DNA from: Gordionus sp. m RMFG-2023
Lineage: Eukaryota > Nematomorpha > Gordioida > Chordodea > Parachordodidae
Direction: 5' to 3'
Assembly: GCF_954871325.1 (NCBI RefSeq)
Contig: NC_088776.1
Span: 57,436,954-57,500,953, forward strand
DNA: 64,000 nucleotides
Numbering within the stretch: the first letter of the stretch is position 1; every line of letters starts with the position of its first letter. Under the pieces are notes generated by a model, which searched no databases, was not told where the DNA came from, and saw only the letters and a program-made list of their open reading frames with translations. Of this stretch, positions 1 to 11,600 are shown piece after piece. A program made the position numbers and the translations under genes.

Positions 1-230
1 TAGGCTTATATTTAATTATTTTATTAACTTCTGTCAGGGTTTCCTTTTCCAATGAAGACAGCACGATAGCTAGACTCACAGTATCTTCAAAAGTTATATT
101 TCCTTCGGCATATTTTGACCGAAGTTGTTTGTCCAGCTCAGGTAACCCTACTCCTAAGATGAAAATATCTCTTAATAGTTCACCACGATTTAAAATTATA
201 TAAAGCGCAAATGCTTTTTAATTTAATTGA
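1..230 (-). mobile_element. Fragment of Gypsy-type LTR fossil (gag side), duplicate of 23494-23720
   Basis: This stretch is nearly the same as 23494-23720, which lies in the gag region of Gypsy fossil 2. It enters the window already cut off at the left edge. It is followed by the same non-coding tail as the other copy (271-1180 versus 23900-24780). The element is broken and has no complete domain here. It marks the left end of a segmental duplication that continues through gene copy A1. Confidence 0.75.
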
Positions 231-270
231 AAAATAAATGATAGTTTCGTTATTTCTTTATAAGGAATAA

Positions 271-1130
271 AAATTGTCTATGAAGAAATCTTTTTTTTTA
301 TTTTGATCGAAAATATTTTTTACCTTGAAAATGAGTTCTATATTATATAGGTAAGCCTGTATATTAACTTTTTCTTTATGAATTCAGGAATATGAAATTG
401 AGTATGTTCTTCAATCTTCTTCAGAGGCATGTAATAATTTTAATCTTTTTATTTAAAATAATTTGTCGTCGTCAAAAATGACTTAAAATAAATCGTCGCC
501 AAATGAAATGTATTCAGAACAATAATAAGTGATTTATTTCATATAATAAAAAATATATATGTTTTTTCTAATTTTCTAAATTGTAAATTGTAGCTTGCAA
601 ATATAAAAATCAATTTATTTAAATACATTACAACTTATAGCGAAAATAAGATGTTTCCACCCGCTCTAGTTTTTTTTTGTTTTTTTGGTTATTAATTTAT
701 TTATTTTAACAGGGGCAAAACAGATTAAAGCACTAACCTGTACAACGAAGCGCTAAATAATGATATAAATTTTATCATTAATGCTTTCATAGTTTTGATG
801 GATAACCCTAAAACATTTATTCAGCATATAACTATTTTGTCAAAGATTTACCAAATTAATAAAGAAATTAGAATTTATTATTAAGCATTAAATAATGGCG
901 AAAACCGGATGTTAACTATATTTATCATAATTTTCTGGAGGATACCATGATGATTTTGAGATTGATCATGGGGCTCTAATCATAAAATCTTTTTCTGATT
1001 TTTAAATTTAGATGCTGTTTAATTATTGGCAAAGATGACTCTGGAATATGAGATGGAGTAAGATACAACCTAATCATAATCTTCAATTTCCCAAATAAAT
1101 TTTTCAATACCTATTACTAGTGCTGCAAAA
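271..1130. repeat. LTR-like non-coding tail shared with 23900-24780
   Basis: No gene is seen. Positions 504-910 match 24119-24560, and part of this also resembles 18960-19385 on the other side of Gypsy fossil 2, so it is probably LTR-derived. The recurring words gcactaaataatg and aaccggatgtt occur in all three places. The exact LTR ends could not be fixed because the left and right copies are not colinear over their full length. Confidence 0.5.
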
Positions 1131-1179
1131 CTACGATTATTTTATGGAAACAACTCTATACTAAGAAATAGGTTGCGAG

Positions 1180-1362
1180 TTGTTTAAAATGTTGGAATCA
1201 ATTCAGCAAAGCTTATACTTAATAAATCATCAATCGTCTTCAAATACTCAGTGTAGAAACAATAGATTTTTGAAAGAACATAGGTCATCGGAAATCAAAA
1301 TATCAGAATCATTTATTGGTGTTGAAAGTGTTGATGATAGTACAAATGAAATCGATACTTGA
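1180..1362 (+). CDS. Small hypothetical ORF or 3' exon upstream of A1
   Basis: This is a 60-codon frame ending ESFIGVESVDDSTNEIDT and stop. The same sequence, diverged and with at least one frame-changing indel, lies upstream of each type-B unit (about 5860-5965, 32000-32090, 43860-43980, 57590-57690). It is deleted upstream of A2. An acceptor-like ...aatactcag at about 1250 precedes the conserved part, so it could be the last exon of a gene whose remainder I cannot see. The family is not recognised. It may equally be a conserved piece of upstream flank. Confidence 0.25.
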   Translation: MFKMLESIQQSLYLINHQSSSNTQCRNNRFLKEHRSSEIKISESFIGVESVDDSTNEIDT

Positions 1363-1380
1363 TAATTTATTTTTACTGAA

Positions 1381-2215
1381 CATTTAATGTATATTCTTAT
1401 TATTTGCATTATAATCCATCTCTTGTTACTTGAATATAATAAAATATAGTATAATAAATTGTTGGTTACAATATCATTAATTCTCATAATTCGTAACAGC
1501 ATTAAAAATTCCCAGGATTTTCCACTAGGTTTTAAATAGCATATTATACTCCTTTGAGGAGAAATAATAAACTGGGGTGAGAGAAAGTTAGAACTTTTTT
1601 TATTAGCTTAAACTGATATTTGCTAAAACTAACAAATTTTCTAAGGAATGGAAATTTTTCGCTTCCATCCACTTGACTTGGTAACGTCAATTCCACTTTT
1701 ATTCTTCCTGACAAGTTTTTATATAAGATCATCTTTCGATAAATGTAGTAAAATTGTTTGGGACATAATTTAGTTATAATCAAATAAACATTGGTAAGAA
1801 AGTAGCAATCAATTCGAACAACATTTATATTAGAAAAAAAAATGAATAATATTTGGATAATAAATTTAATTGAAAATAGGTTAGATATGTTTTTCAAAAT
1901 TCGTTGTATACTATAATTTTATCACCAAAGATTAACCCCAGGTTAAAAAATTTTTTAATACTTTCTGTACGCATTATCGCTTATTATTTAAGATCAATGA
2001 ATTATTTTAATTGAAATTATAATATATACAAGGTATTTAAACTCTAAAATAAAATAAAATGCTAATCTTTGCACAATAAAATTTTAAAAAAAATCTAATT
2101 TTACTTAGATAAAATTTTTAAGTTCAATAAATAAATTGTAATTATTATTTTTTTTAAAAAAAATTAAATTAAAAATAAAAATTTTATTTTTAAAATTATA
2201 TAACTAGTCAAGAAA
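1381..2215 (+). promoter_or_regulatory. 5' flank of gene copy A1, conserved in all A copies
   Basis: No ORF is supported here. The stretch is conserved between A1, A2 (24808-25664), A3 (35483-36300) and A4 (50838-53557, minus an inserted hAT element), and more distantly in the B units. It contains TATA-like runs around 1436-1460 and a conserved block gaggagaaataataaact near 1555-1574. The signal-peptide ATG follows at 2216 after the conserved word aactagtcaag. No transcription start can be assigned from sequence alone. Confidence 0.4.
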
Positions 2216-4378
2216 ATGAGATTAATTCTATTCCTATGCATCTTTGTTTATATCAAAGCCAATCAGACTCCAAGAGGTTAAAAGAAATTTTTTAATTATA
2301 TATGTAATAGAATTGTATTAGATCGTATAATCTCATAATAATTGTGTTTAAGGAATAGAATATCTATTTTTTAACGAGGTAGAAAAAAATAAGAAAAGTT
2401 TTTTTATAGATCGGAAATAGAATAGATAGAGAAAAATAATTTTATTCTCGTATATTTTAAACTAATCTTGCCAACTAATATACCGCCGTGGGATATTTGT
2501 TTTTAATTATTCTCTAAATACAGTTGGTGAAAGATGGAATAACTTCTTGTCCTTATCTATGGTGAAGTATATGTAAGACAAAGTCATCGCGATTAGTGTA
2601 GAATGATATCCTTCGAAATAAATACCTTTTTGGGTTATAAACGACGTGATTTATATGACGTTCAGTAATTCCATAAAGCATATCATTAGAAATTTTGTCA
2701 ATTTGTCTGAGATTCAAAATAGCTTATCAACTTGTTTGTGACATTTATAATATTCGAATAATGCATATTATTTTTCTATTTTAGTATCGGAATTTATATT
2801 GTAGCAAAGATATTAATTTTTTAAAATTAACGTGAAATATTTTCTTGACTTCTCTAAACATCGTAATGAATGAATAAGTTTAACTTTTTCCTTGTATTAG
2901 CAGACTTAAATAGTCAATATATTCGAATTATTTTATACAATCCAAATGTCGATATCGATAGGTTGAGTGAGGTGATTTTATCTTTGAAATACTGATACTT
3001 AATGCACACTGTTTGTCTATATAAGTGTAATAAAATTAATAAATTTTCTTTGAGCTGTAATTATCGGTATATTCTAGGTCATGTATGTATGAATAACAGT
3101 AGAATTGCTGGCTGAGGGGAATATCTTTTATAGACATTATAATATTAATATAGAAAAGAAGGAGAAAGTCTTTATAACAATGACATTTATATTTAATTTG
3201 TCACATTTTAATAGTCACATGATTAAACACCTCGAACTATAAATAATATCAAAATCTCATATTCAATTTACTATAATGTAAATTAAACAATTTTTATTAG
3301 TTATAACGACTGAGTTCGAAAAACTATGTTGGGCGAAACATATTGATGATTATCCTAACCTTTTCGATATACGTATTACTAGAGGTGTATTCGAGTGAGA
3401 AATTATTATTTTATGAAATAATGTACAAGCGTGCCATATAAGAATATATTTTAAATCTATATTTTATTTGAAAATTATATCTGCTTTCTTTAAAAATTAA
3501 ATATTATATCTAAAAATAATAGACAGAAGATTTAGTTTATTTTATATATGAATGTATTTTGAAAAAAGGTTTTTGAATTTATATCTTAGTAGAGGAGATA
3601 ATAATTCAATAATATCCATTATCCAAGGGGGTGATAGGAACCTAGATACATATTCGTCAAATAATAATACCAGCAAAACGTTGAATTTATTTGACGGGCT
3701 TCAATTATTAAACCTACTGCGGTTGAACCAACTCAATAAAACATTAAACATTACAGCTAATGTAAGTAGCCATTATTATACATATTAGTAACTTTCTTTT
3801 AGTTCGAGATTGATTTGAAAAGCATTGGTGCAACAATTATATTCTGTATGTTGCCTTTAAACAATATTATGACAAACATGTGTATAGAATTCATCAACAC
3901 AAATGTGAGTTAGGAAGGAAGGAAGGAAGGAAGGAAGGAAGGAAGGAAGGAAGGAAGGAAGGAAGGAAGGAAGGAAGGAAGGAAGGAAGGAAGGAAGGAA
4001 GGAAGGAAGGAAGGAAGGAAGGAAGGAAGGAAGGAAGGAAGGAAGGAAGGAAGGAAGGAAGGAAGGAAGGAAGGAAGGAAGGAAGGAAGGAAGGAAGGAA
4101 GGAAGGAAGGAAGGAAGAAGGAAGGAAGAAAGGAATTTAATGAAAAGTGGTGTTAAATAATTTTTTGTTTATATTTAAATTTATTGTAGCTTACAATTAC
4201 CGTTAGGAATCAAAAGGTATTGTTGAATTTAATACGTTGGAACTCTGCAAGTTTAACCACATACCAAAATTATTTGTTATATCGATTATCATGGAGATTA
4301 CCAACAGAGAATTTTTATCAATATCGATTTTTAGGTGGAATTATAAATATTTCTTCCATTGTTACACACTGCATTTAA
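2216..4378 (+). pseudogene. Gene copy A1: multi-exon predicted secreted protein, tandem family type A
   Basis: Proposed exons are 2216-2276 (signal peptide MRLILFLCIFVYIKA, then NQTPR), 2524-2572, 2602-2645, 2690-2733, 2785-2862, about 3100-3213, 3301-3394, 3590-3761, 3803-3904 and 4190-4378. Donors gtaagt and gtgagt and the phases of the last four exons (in 1, out 2, then 0, 0) fit exactly. These four give an open, stop-terminated tail of about 185 residues, including CWAKHIDDYPNLFDIR, SIISIIQGGD, NSASLTTYQNYLLYRLSWRL and IVTHCI. Introns in the 5' half are only about 29-51 nt. Exon 5 carries an in-frame TGA (ACG TGA where A2-A4 have ACG TGG), and the joins between exons 5 and 7 are unresolved. 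An AATAAA overlaps the stop codon. The family is unknown to me. This copy has the most complete 3' half of the array. Confidence 0.6.
3913..4135 (+). repeat. (GGAA)n polypurine microsatellite in penultimate intron of A1
   Basis: About 220 bp of nearly perfect GGAA/GAAG repeat begins 8 bases after the donor at 3905 (AAT|gtgagttagg). The long Gly-Arg-Lys-Glu reading frames it creates are artefacts. The same tract occurs at the same intron position in the other copies at very different lengths. Confidence 0.95.
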
Positions 4379-4383
4379 ATAAA

Positions 4384-5505
4384 TTTATTATGATACAAAT
4401 TATATTAATTTTTTAATGATATATTCCATCATTCATTTTTTTTAAAAAAATTAATATACTCCGAATAATAGTCCTAGACCCTCAATTTCTTCAATATTAA
4501 GTAATACTTGATATGGCCATTTTCCTCATAATTTAGATTTATGTAAAGATGAAAAAGCTTGTAACGAAGAGGACGTTTAGAAAGAAGGGTTTGCAGCCTG
4601 TAAAATATATAATTGCTAAATTAAAAATAATTAAAATCATATATTAAAAATTAAGGATTATTTATTATTGCATAGTCCATTCAACAATATCCAAATCAAT
4701 GAAAATTAAAAAAATTAAGTAAAAAAGCAAAAATATTTATCTAAAATGTTAAAATGTTAAGTACTTCTCCAATTATAACGTATTAATACGTATATTTTTT
4801 ATAAGAAAATTATCTATATAAAAAAAATTTATTGTCTTTTGCAAAACAAAATTTCATAATTAGGTAAAAAATTTGAATGTCACAACAAGTTATATACTTT
4901 AAATATTTATTTTAATTTTTATTCATATTGATAATTAATTGATAGAATTATTTATAAGATTGTATGATTGTATATATTAAGTTAAAGACCTTTAGTACAA
5001 GCATTCGAATGGATATAACTATTTGTTGCATATAAAATAACGACTATATATTAAATAAATACCCCCAAAATGAATAAATATTTAAGTAAATAATTGTAAA
5101 AGGAACTAAATAATATACGAAAAAGGGGATTAAATATTTTTAAAAACAGAATATATCAGGTAAAAAAAATTTAAATTAAACGCATCTGCATAGAAACAGG
5201 ATTAGATTCTTTAAAATATTTTGAAGATATACTATTAAAATGTTTTAGAGGTAAAATAAAATTCCTGGTTATTTTTTCCCCAGACGTTTATAGTATTCGT
5301 TGAACACATAAGTTTAAAAAAATGACAATAATTTATGGCGAATTGTCTGAAATTCATAGGAGTACTTTATACATGAATACAATTCAAACAAGATCATGTT
5401 TCGTGGGAAAACTAAAAGAGAAATAAGGTAATAATTAACCCTACAATTGCCAAGTCTACCACGTTAGGGTGGTGTAAGCTCCAAGAAGTTGGCCGAGTAA
5501 TTAGA
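4384..5505. other. A1-B1 spacer, no gene seen
   Basis: AT-rich sequence conserved in the spacers after A2, A3 and A4. It holds a near-palindrome resembling acgtattaatacgt at about 4765-4785. Relative to A2-A4 it lacks the roughly 500 bp that in A3 contain the ORF at 43165-43428 (the junction is near 5402). No coding exon is supported. Confidence 0.6.
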
Positions 5506-5507
5506 AG

Positions 5508-5539
5508 CACTAAAAATGAATCATAAGTCATTTTTAGTG
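5508..5539. repeat. Conserved hairpin in the A-B spacer
   Basis: CACTAAAAATGA and TCATTTTTAGTG form a perfect 12-bp stem around an 8-nt loop. The same hairpin is found at 31643-31679 and 43503-43539, where it extends to AGCACT/AGTGCT, and in weaker form near 57228. Confidence 0.6.
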
Positions 5540-5859
5540 AATTTTGGTGCTCAAATCATTGTGTAGCCAAAGTTTAAAGGTCGATTGAAAGCATAAATAA
5601 TAAAATATATATCATTCTTTAGTGTTTCGTTAGTAGAGGTTAGTGCTACAATAAGTTTAGTAGCCGAAATTAAGAATCAAAAGTTATTTGTGAAATATAC
5701 AAAAATAAGCAAATAAAGGCGACAGGCCAAAACAAAATAAAAGCAATGAACTTTTAGTTTTCAATTTAGTGCTTAATTAATATATTTAAATTCTTTTATT
5801 AATTTAATAAACGACGTGATAAATCAAGTTAGAAGTTAAATAAAAATAATGACACAATA

Positions 5860-6847
5860 GAAATAGTAGATTCCTGAAAGATAATAGGTCATCGGAAATT
5901 AAAAAAATCAGAAACATTTATTGGTGATGAAAGGGTTGATTATAGTAGAAATGAAATCTATATTTGATAATATATTTTACTAAACATTTAATTTATATTC
6001 TTATTATTTGCATTATTATTTATCTGTTGTTACTTGAGTATAATAAAATATAGTATAATAATTTAAAATTGTTTACAATTTTAACAATATCATTAATTCA
6101 CAAAATATTATAGGAAATTTTCTAACCCTATTTATTAAATAACATATTAAATTCATATTCATTTTTTGAGGAGAAGTGAGGAACGGAGGTATTAGATAAT
6201 TTTATTAAAACAACCAAATTTGTTAGGGAAGGAAAATTTTCCGCTTCCCTATCCTCTATTTGTTACCGTCAATTCCATTGTTCTGACAAGTGTTCATCAC
6301 GATTAGATAATCTTTCCATAAATGTCGTAGAGAGGAATTGTTTGGGCTATAATGTAGTTTCAAATAAACATTGCTAAGAAAGTGCCAATCAATTCGAACA
6401 ATATTTATTTATAGAACGTTTACATTAGAAAAAAAGCTTAATATTTGGAGAAATGAAAAAAAAAATGTAATAGAAAATAAATTAGATATGATTTTCAAAA
6501 TTTGTTGTTTATACTATAATTTTATTATAATAGATTATCCATTATTCAAGGTTAAAAATACCAACAAAATTCTTAATTATTAATATTTTCTGCTCACATT
6601 ATCTCTTATTATTAAGATCAATACATTTTTGAAATTTATATTACCATAGATAACCCATTTTATCAAGGTTAAATGTCAAATCTAAAATATTTTAAAATGA
6701 TTTTTAATATTTTTTGAGAACATTATCAAAGATATTTTCTTTTATAATAATTGAAAAAAAAAATTAATTTTCTTATACAAGATTCTTAAATATTTAAATA
6801 AATTGTAATTATAAATCGTCCTTAAATTATATAACTAGAATTTTCAA
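5860..6847 (+). pseudogene. Gene copy B1: 5' flank only, cut by Gypsy fossil 1
   Basis: The sequence matches the upstream part of B2 and B3 (44000-44526 plus 47379-47715) up to aattttcaa, immediately before where the signal-peptide exon should begin. There it stops and Gypsy fossil 1 starts. No B-type exon was found to the right of the fossil, so B1 retains no coding sequence. The intact word ctataattttattataatag near 6515-6540 is the empty site for the Helitron-like insertion in B3. Confidence 0.7.
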
Positions 6848-7387
6848 AATAAAGGTTACAATTTGTCAAACTAAAATAAATGTGACAATTTGTAAAACTA
6901 AAAATATATTATTCAACATTCTCCTTCTTCTAAAGAAGCCTTCACATAAGTTTAATTGTGCTGTCATAGTTAGTTTGTTGTCCAAATGTTTTAACGTTTT
7001 GACCATCAAGTTGTTTCATAAGTCATAGTATTCGCTGGCTTGTCCCAATCGTTGATTTGTTTAAATCGATTTGGCACGTTGGTTTGTTTAAATCGTAAGT
7101 TTGATACCTTATCGTAAGTTGTCTTTATAAATCGTGAATTTGTCATATAGCTTGCTTGTAATGCTCAGTAGTTATTTTTATCAATTTTCAAAATTATTAT
7201 TATCATCAGTAAGTTACGAATAATGAGAAATAATAGTTCATCAAGTTGGATATTAGAATAAATGAAGAATGATAAATCAATAAGATTGTTATATAATATT
7301 TTCAGCGTTTTCATATTTTGCGTTTTAGTATAAGCGTTTTAATTTACTTTATGCTTTTTAATATTTGCTTTACTTTATTTTTATGTT

Positions 7388-7729
7388 TTAAGTTATATAG
7401 TCTTTTAAATAAGTAGGTTTTTGTTTAATTCGCATTGGTCTAGAAATCGTTGTTATATCATTTTTATCAGTAATTTTTATATTTTTGTCCACACTTCCCT
7501 CCTTAAAAGAATCCTTAGAGTCATAGTTAATAAGTGTGTTAAAACAGTTTCTAATTCTTAATTGATCAAAATGTCTCCTCAAAATACCTTTATCTGTCTT
7601 AACTTGGAACATTATGTCACTTTCTTTGTGTGTGATCATGCCTTTACCCCATTTGTCATCACCTTGTATTTTGTACCAAACAAAATCTCCTACGTTAAAG
7701 GTTCTATTTTGAGGTAAAGTAACGTTCAT
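7388..7729 (-). pseudogene. Gypsy fossil 1: integrase C-terminal part
   Basis: The frame contains FNVGDFVWYKIQGDDKWGKG followed by a hydrophobic strand and DKGILRRHFDQLR. This is the chromodomain-proximal beta-barrel (SH3-like) region found after the integrase core in Gypsy elements. It lies next to the core region at 7745-8646. Fossil; no function is expected. Confidence 0.75.
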
Positions 7730-7744
7730 TATATTCTCCTTCTC

Positions 7745-8646
7745 CTACGGTTTTAATAAGTCCCATTTAACTCTAATATCTCGATTGAACATTCTCTGAG
7801 ATGGTGTAACTCCTGTAGTATCATTATGCGTATTTCTGTAATTAATTAAAAATTTGTCAAGTGCGATGTCTAAGTCAATTTTAATATTCCTTTTCATATG
7901 TGTTTTGAACGTTCTCACCATGCGTTCAACCTGGCCATTGGATTGCTGGTGATAAGCAGATGTGAGCACATGTTTGATACCATAATTGCTACAAAATTTT
8001 TCAAAATCGTTACTCGTAAAGTTAGTGCCGTTATCTGTAACCAGTGGCGTAGCTACGGGGGTGGTTTTCGGGTTTGGACCCCTCCCAGAGCAATTTTTTT
8101 TAGATTATACGTTCAAAAGACCTAAAAGTGATTTTATATCAATTATATTACTATTGAAATTATTCTGGATAGTATTATTATAAAGTCATTGAGAATAATC
8201 TACTAAATTATAATAACATATTATTGATGCATTTAAAAAATATATTTATTATATATTATCGAAGATATGGTTATGATTTGTAAGATAAACCCGGTCGAAA
8301 GCCGGGCAAAAGGGCCGAAGGCCCGTTAAAGGGGGTCTGGGGGGCGAAGTTCTTCAGCTTTTATATGTATGGACCCCCTCTAAGGAGAATTCCTAGCTAC
8401 GCCACTGTCTGTAACTATATCAGATATTCCATATAGCGAAATAGTTTTAAAAATTTCTTTTAAAGTAACATCAGTTGTAATATTTTTAACAGGAACAATA
8501 ATTGGAAATTTTCTGTAGGCATCGACTATTATCAACCAATTTATTGTGAAGAACGGACCCGCATAATCTATGTGTATCCTTTCAAACGGTTTGGTTGCCG
8601 AAACCAATGGTTTTTGTATCTTTTTAGGATTGTCATGATCATTCAC
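7745..8646 (-). pseudogene. Gypsy fossil 1: integrase core, split by a MITE
   Basis: The right part (8408-8646) shows FERIHIDYAGPF and DIVTDSG, the first and second catalytic Asp regions of the DDE integrase. The left part (7745-7969) shows SAYHQQSNGQVERMVRTFK, the Glu-bearing region. A 366-bp hAT-type MITE lies between them. Fossil, Gypsy/Ty3 family. Confidence 0.85.
8042..8407. mobile_element. hAT-type MITE with 8-bp target duplication
   Basis: Terminal inverted repeats CAGTGGCGTAGCTAC (left) and GTAGCTACGCCACTG (right) bound 366 bp. The flanks carry an exact 8-bp direct repeat TCTGTAAC at 8034-8041 and 8408-8415. The interior has no transposase and contains GC-rich inverted words (cccggtcgaaagccggg). 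CAGTGGCG-type ends and 8-bp duplications are typical of hAT elements. It is inserted in the integrase region of Gypsy fossil 1 and is therefore younger than it. Confidence 0.9.
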
Positions 8647-8659
8647 TGGGAGTGATTTT

Positions 8660-11600
8660 TATATTTTAAAAATCTGATTTAACTTTTTAAATTTTATTTT
8701 TTAGAGAGTTTTTATCTAAAATGACTTTAAAAATTTAAAATAGACATTCAACAATTATTTTATAACATTATATCATTTAAAAAATAATACTTTATTTATA
8801 TTTATATTTATTTTAATTTTTAAAATAATATTATATTATTTAAATGATTAAATAAGTTAATTATAATATCATAGGAAATTAGGTACATATTTAAATAATC
8901 CCTAAAGGTGACGAGACCAAAAATAAAATTTAATTCAAACCACATCAATTAAACCTGGTCTAGATACTACACATTAAGGTATTTCTCATAAAAATATCGT
9001 GTGCTTTTGTCTGCAGATATTAATGGAAAATAATTTTTTATTCGTAATTTTATATTTAAATATTTATAAATGTTGATTATTAAATTATAAACAAGAAACT
9101 AAAATTAATTTCTCAGTATTTTATTTTAGTCAAGCTACTTTTTAAAAATGGTAGCAAATATGCGCGCTATTTATTTTTGATAAGTTCAGTGTCACGTTAC
9201 TTTTTAGGCAAATAGCGATATTGTTAATGTGTTACTTTAAGTATTTGTACTATTTATATTTAAAATGCTTTACCTTTTAATATATTTTTGATTTCTAAAA
9301 AAGAAAATGATAATATTGATAAAATATATTGATTTTATTGATAAAATATAATGATTATATTGATAAAATATAATTATAAATTATTTTTTATAAATTAGCT
9401 TAAAAGTAGACAAGCTACATTTAAAATAAATATAGCTAATAGTGAGATATTTAATTTCTGATAAGTAGCAGTAACGCGTTACCTTTTTGCCAAATAGCAA
9501 AAATTTTAGCGTGCCACTTAGTAAGGTTTAACAACAATGGTTTGTACTTATATTTAAAGAATTTTACCTGATATTATATTTTGATAATTTTTTTGTATTT
9601 CTAAAATAAATGGTAATATTAATAAAATAAAATGATTATATTTATTGAAATAAAAAGTTTGAAATAGTTAATCATCTATGATACAAAAGTACAATATTGC
9701 ATTTCTCAAGACCTGAATTATAATTAATATAACCTTGATAGAAAGGAAAAAATTATCTAAAATATATGTTGTGCTGAAGATATATTTATTAAGAAGTCAA
9801 TAAAATAAATAAGAGTACAGGTGAAAGATCAGGAACAGTATCTAAATAAACGGAAATGAGGGTACGGGCTAATTTATTTTATATATCTCTTAGATGATGT
9901 AGATCCTAGTGGTTCTAGGATTTAATATATTTTAGGAAGATGGGTAAATCAAGATATAATATATTTTAAGAAGATGGGTATATCAAGATATAATGTTTTT
10001 AAAAATATTCCCTAATTAAGAAGCTAATCTTAATTATAAGTAAGGTTTCAAACATTAATTTGTTGGAAATTTTAATCTAAAATTACATGAAAAAATTTAA
10101 AATAGACATTCATTTAATATAGAACATTATATGGTAATTTAAATGAATAATATTTTATTGATATTTAATTTTAAATAATTTTAAATTATTATAGAAAATA
10201 TATAAAAAACAAATTATTATTTTATTCTAAATTATAATAGTATTATATAATATTGTAAAAAAAAATTCAAAGCTACTTTCAAAACTGATATAACATTTAG
10301 TAACCCATGATAAATTAATGTAGAAACAATTACATATAATACCAACCTACACTGATTATTTAATTATTCATTTAAATGACTTTGAAGCTTCTAAATTCAA
10401 ATCAGTTATTTCGGTGAAATTTTAATATATTCATAAAAGCAACCAATAGCGTGTAATTAGTTAATTTTTATTGATAAAATATAGATTAATAAATGGTCAG
10501 TCTAGATAGTTTTATATATTAATAGATATAATCGAATTATAATAGACTCATCTTACAACATTATTACCTTCGAAAAGTGTAAAGTTTTTTTTTAAAGAAT
10601 AATAAAATACCTCGCAGGGGCAATATAAAACTAAGTCAGTTTTCCTGACCAAAGTTTATATCTCAATTAGGAATTTTTTATAGCTATTTATATGAATTAT
10701 TATGTGGTTTGAAGGTTTAAACAGATGTCCGAGTAGTTGTCGTGTCTTTTAACAAACACAGAGAAGAGAAGATATTTATATTATTATAGAAACTTTAGTA
10801 AATATTTAAAGAATCTCCAAAGGTGACAACATCCCAAAAAAAGTATATTTAAAACATATCGATTGATCCTATCCTAGTTAGTACACATTAGGATATTTCT
10901 CAAAATTGAAAAAATTCATTGTCTATTTAATAATTGCTAGAGTTCAGGCAATGCTTTAATTGAAAATTCATCGTTTATCATTATAATTAAACCTTTATCT
11001 TTTGGTACAAAGATTTTTTATCAGCAAAATCAAAAAAATATTTATACTTTAATTTTATAAATTACTTTTAAAATTTATAAATATATTATTTTTTAAATAT
11101 TATAAATGTTTTTTTAAATTATAAACAAAAAATAAAGTTAATTTATTTCTTGTCAAGCTACTTTTTAATAATGGTAGCCAAGTTCATTATTTATTCTTTG
11201 ATAAATTCAGTAACAAAGTTCGGGCAAATAACGATAGCGATAGCGTGTTATTAAGTAGGGATTAATAATGATAATTTATTCTTATATTTATATGTTTTTA
11301 CCATTTATATTAATGTTGATATTCTTTGATATCTAAAAAGGATAATGATAACATTAATATAATATAAATATTATATTTATTTAAATAAAAAGTTAAAAAT
11401 AGTTAAAGATCCATGATTCAAATGCGAATGAATTTTTAAAATAAATAGTGTCGCATTTCACCTAAATGATAATTAGTATTAATTGTGAGAGAAATGAAAA
11501 AATTATATAAAAATTTTATTATGTCGGAGATATATTTTTATTAAGATGTCAATTAAATAAATTAGAGAAAACAGGTGAAATATCAAGGAGCAGTATCTAA

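Noticed and set aside
3880-4140. Open frames of repeating Gly-Arg-Lys-Glu
   Set aside because: They are translations of the (GGAA)n microsatellite within an intron; the same applies at 49871-50235.
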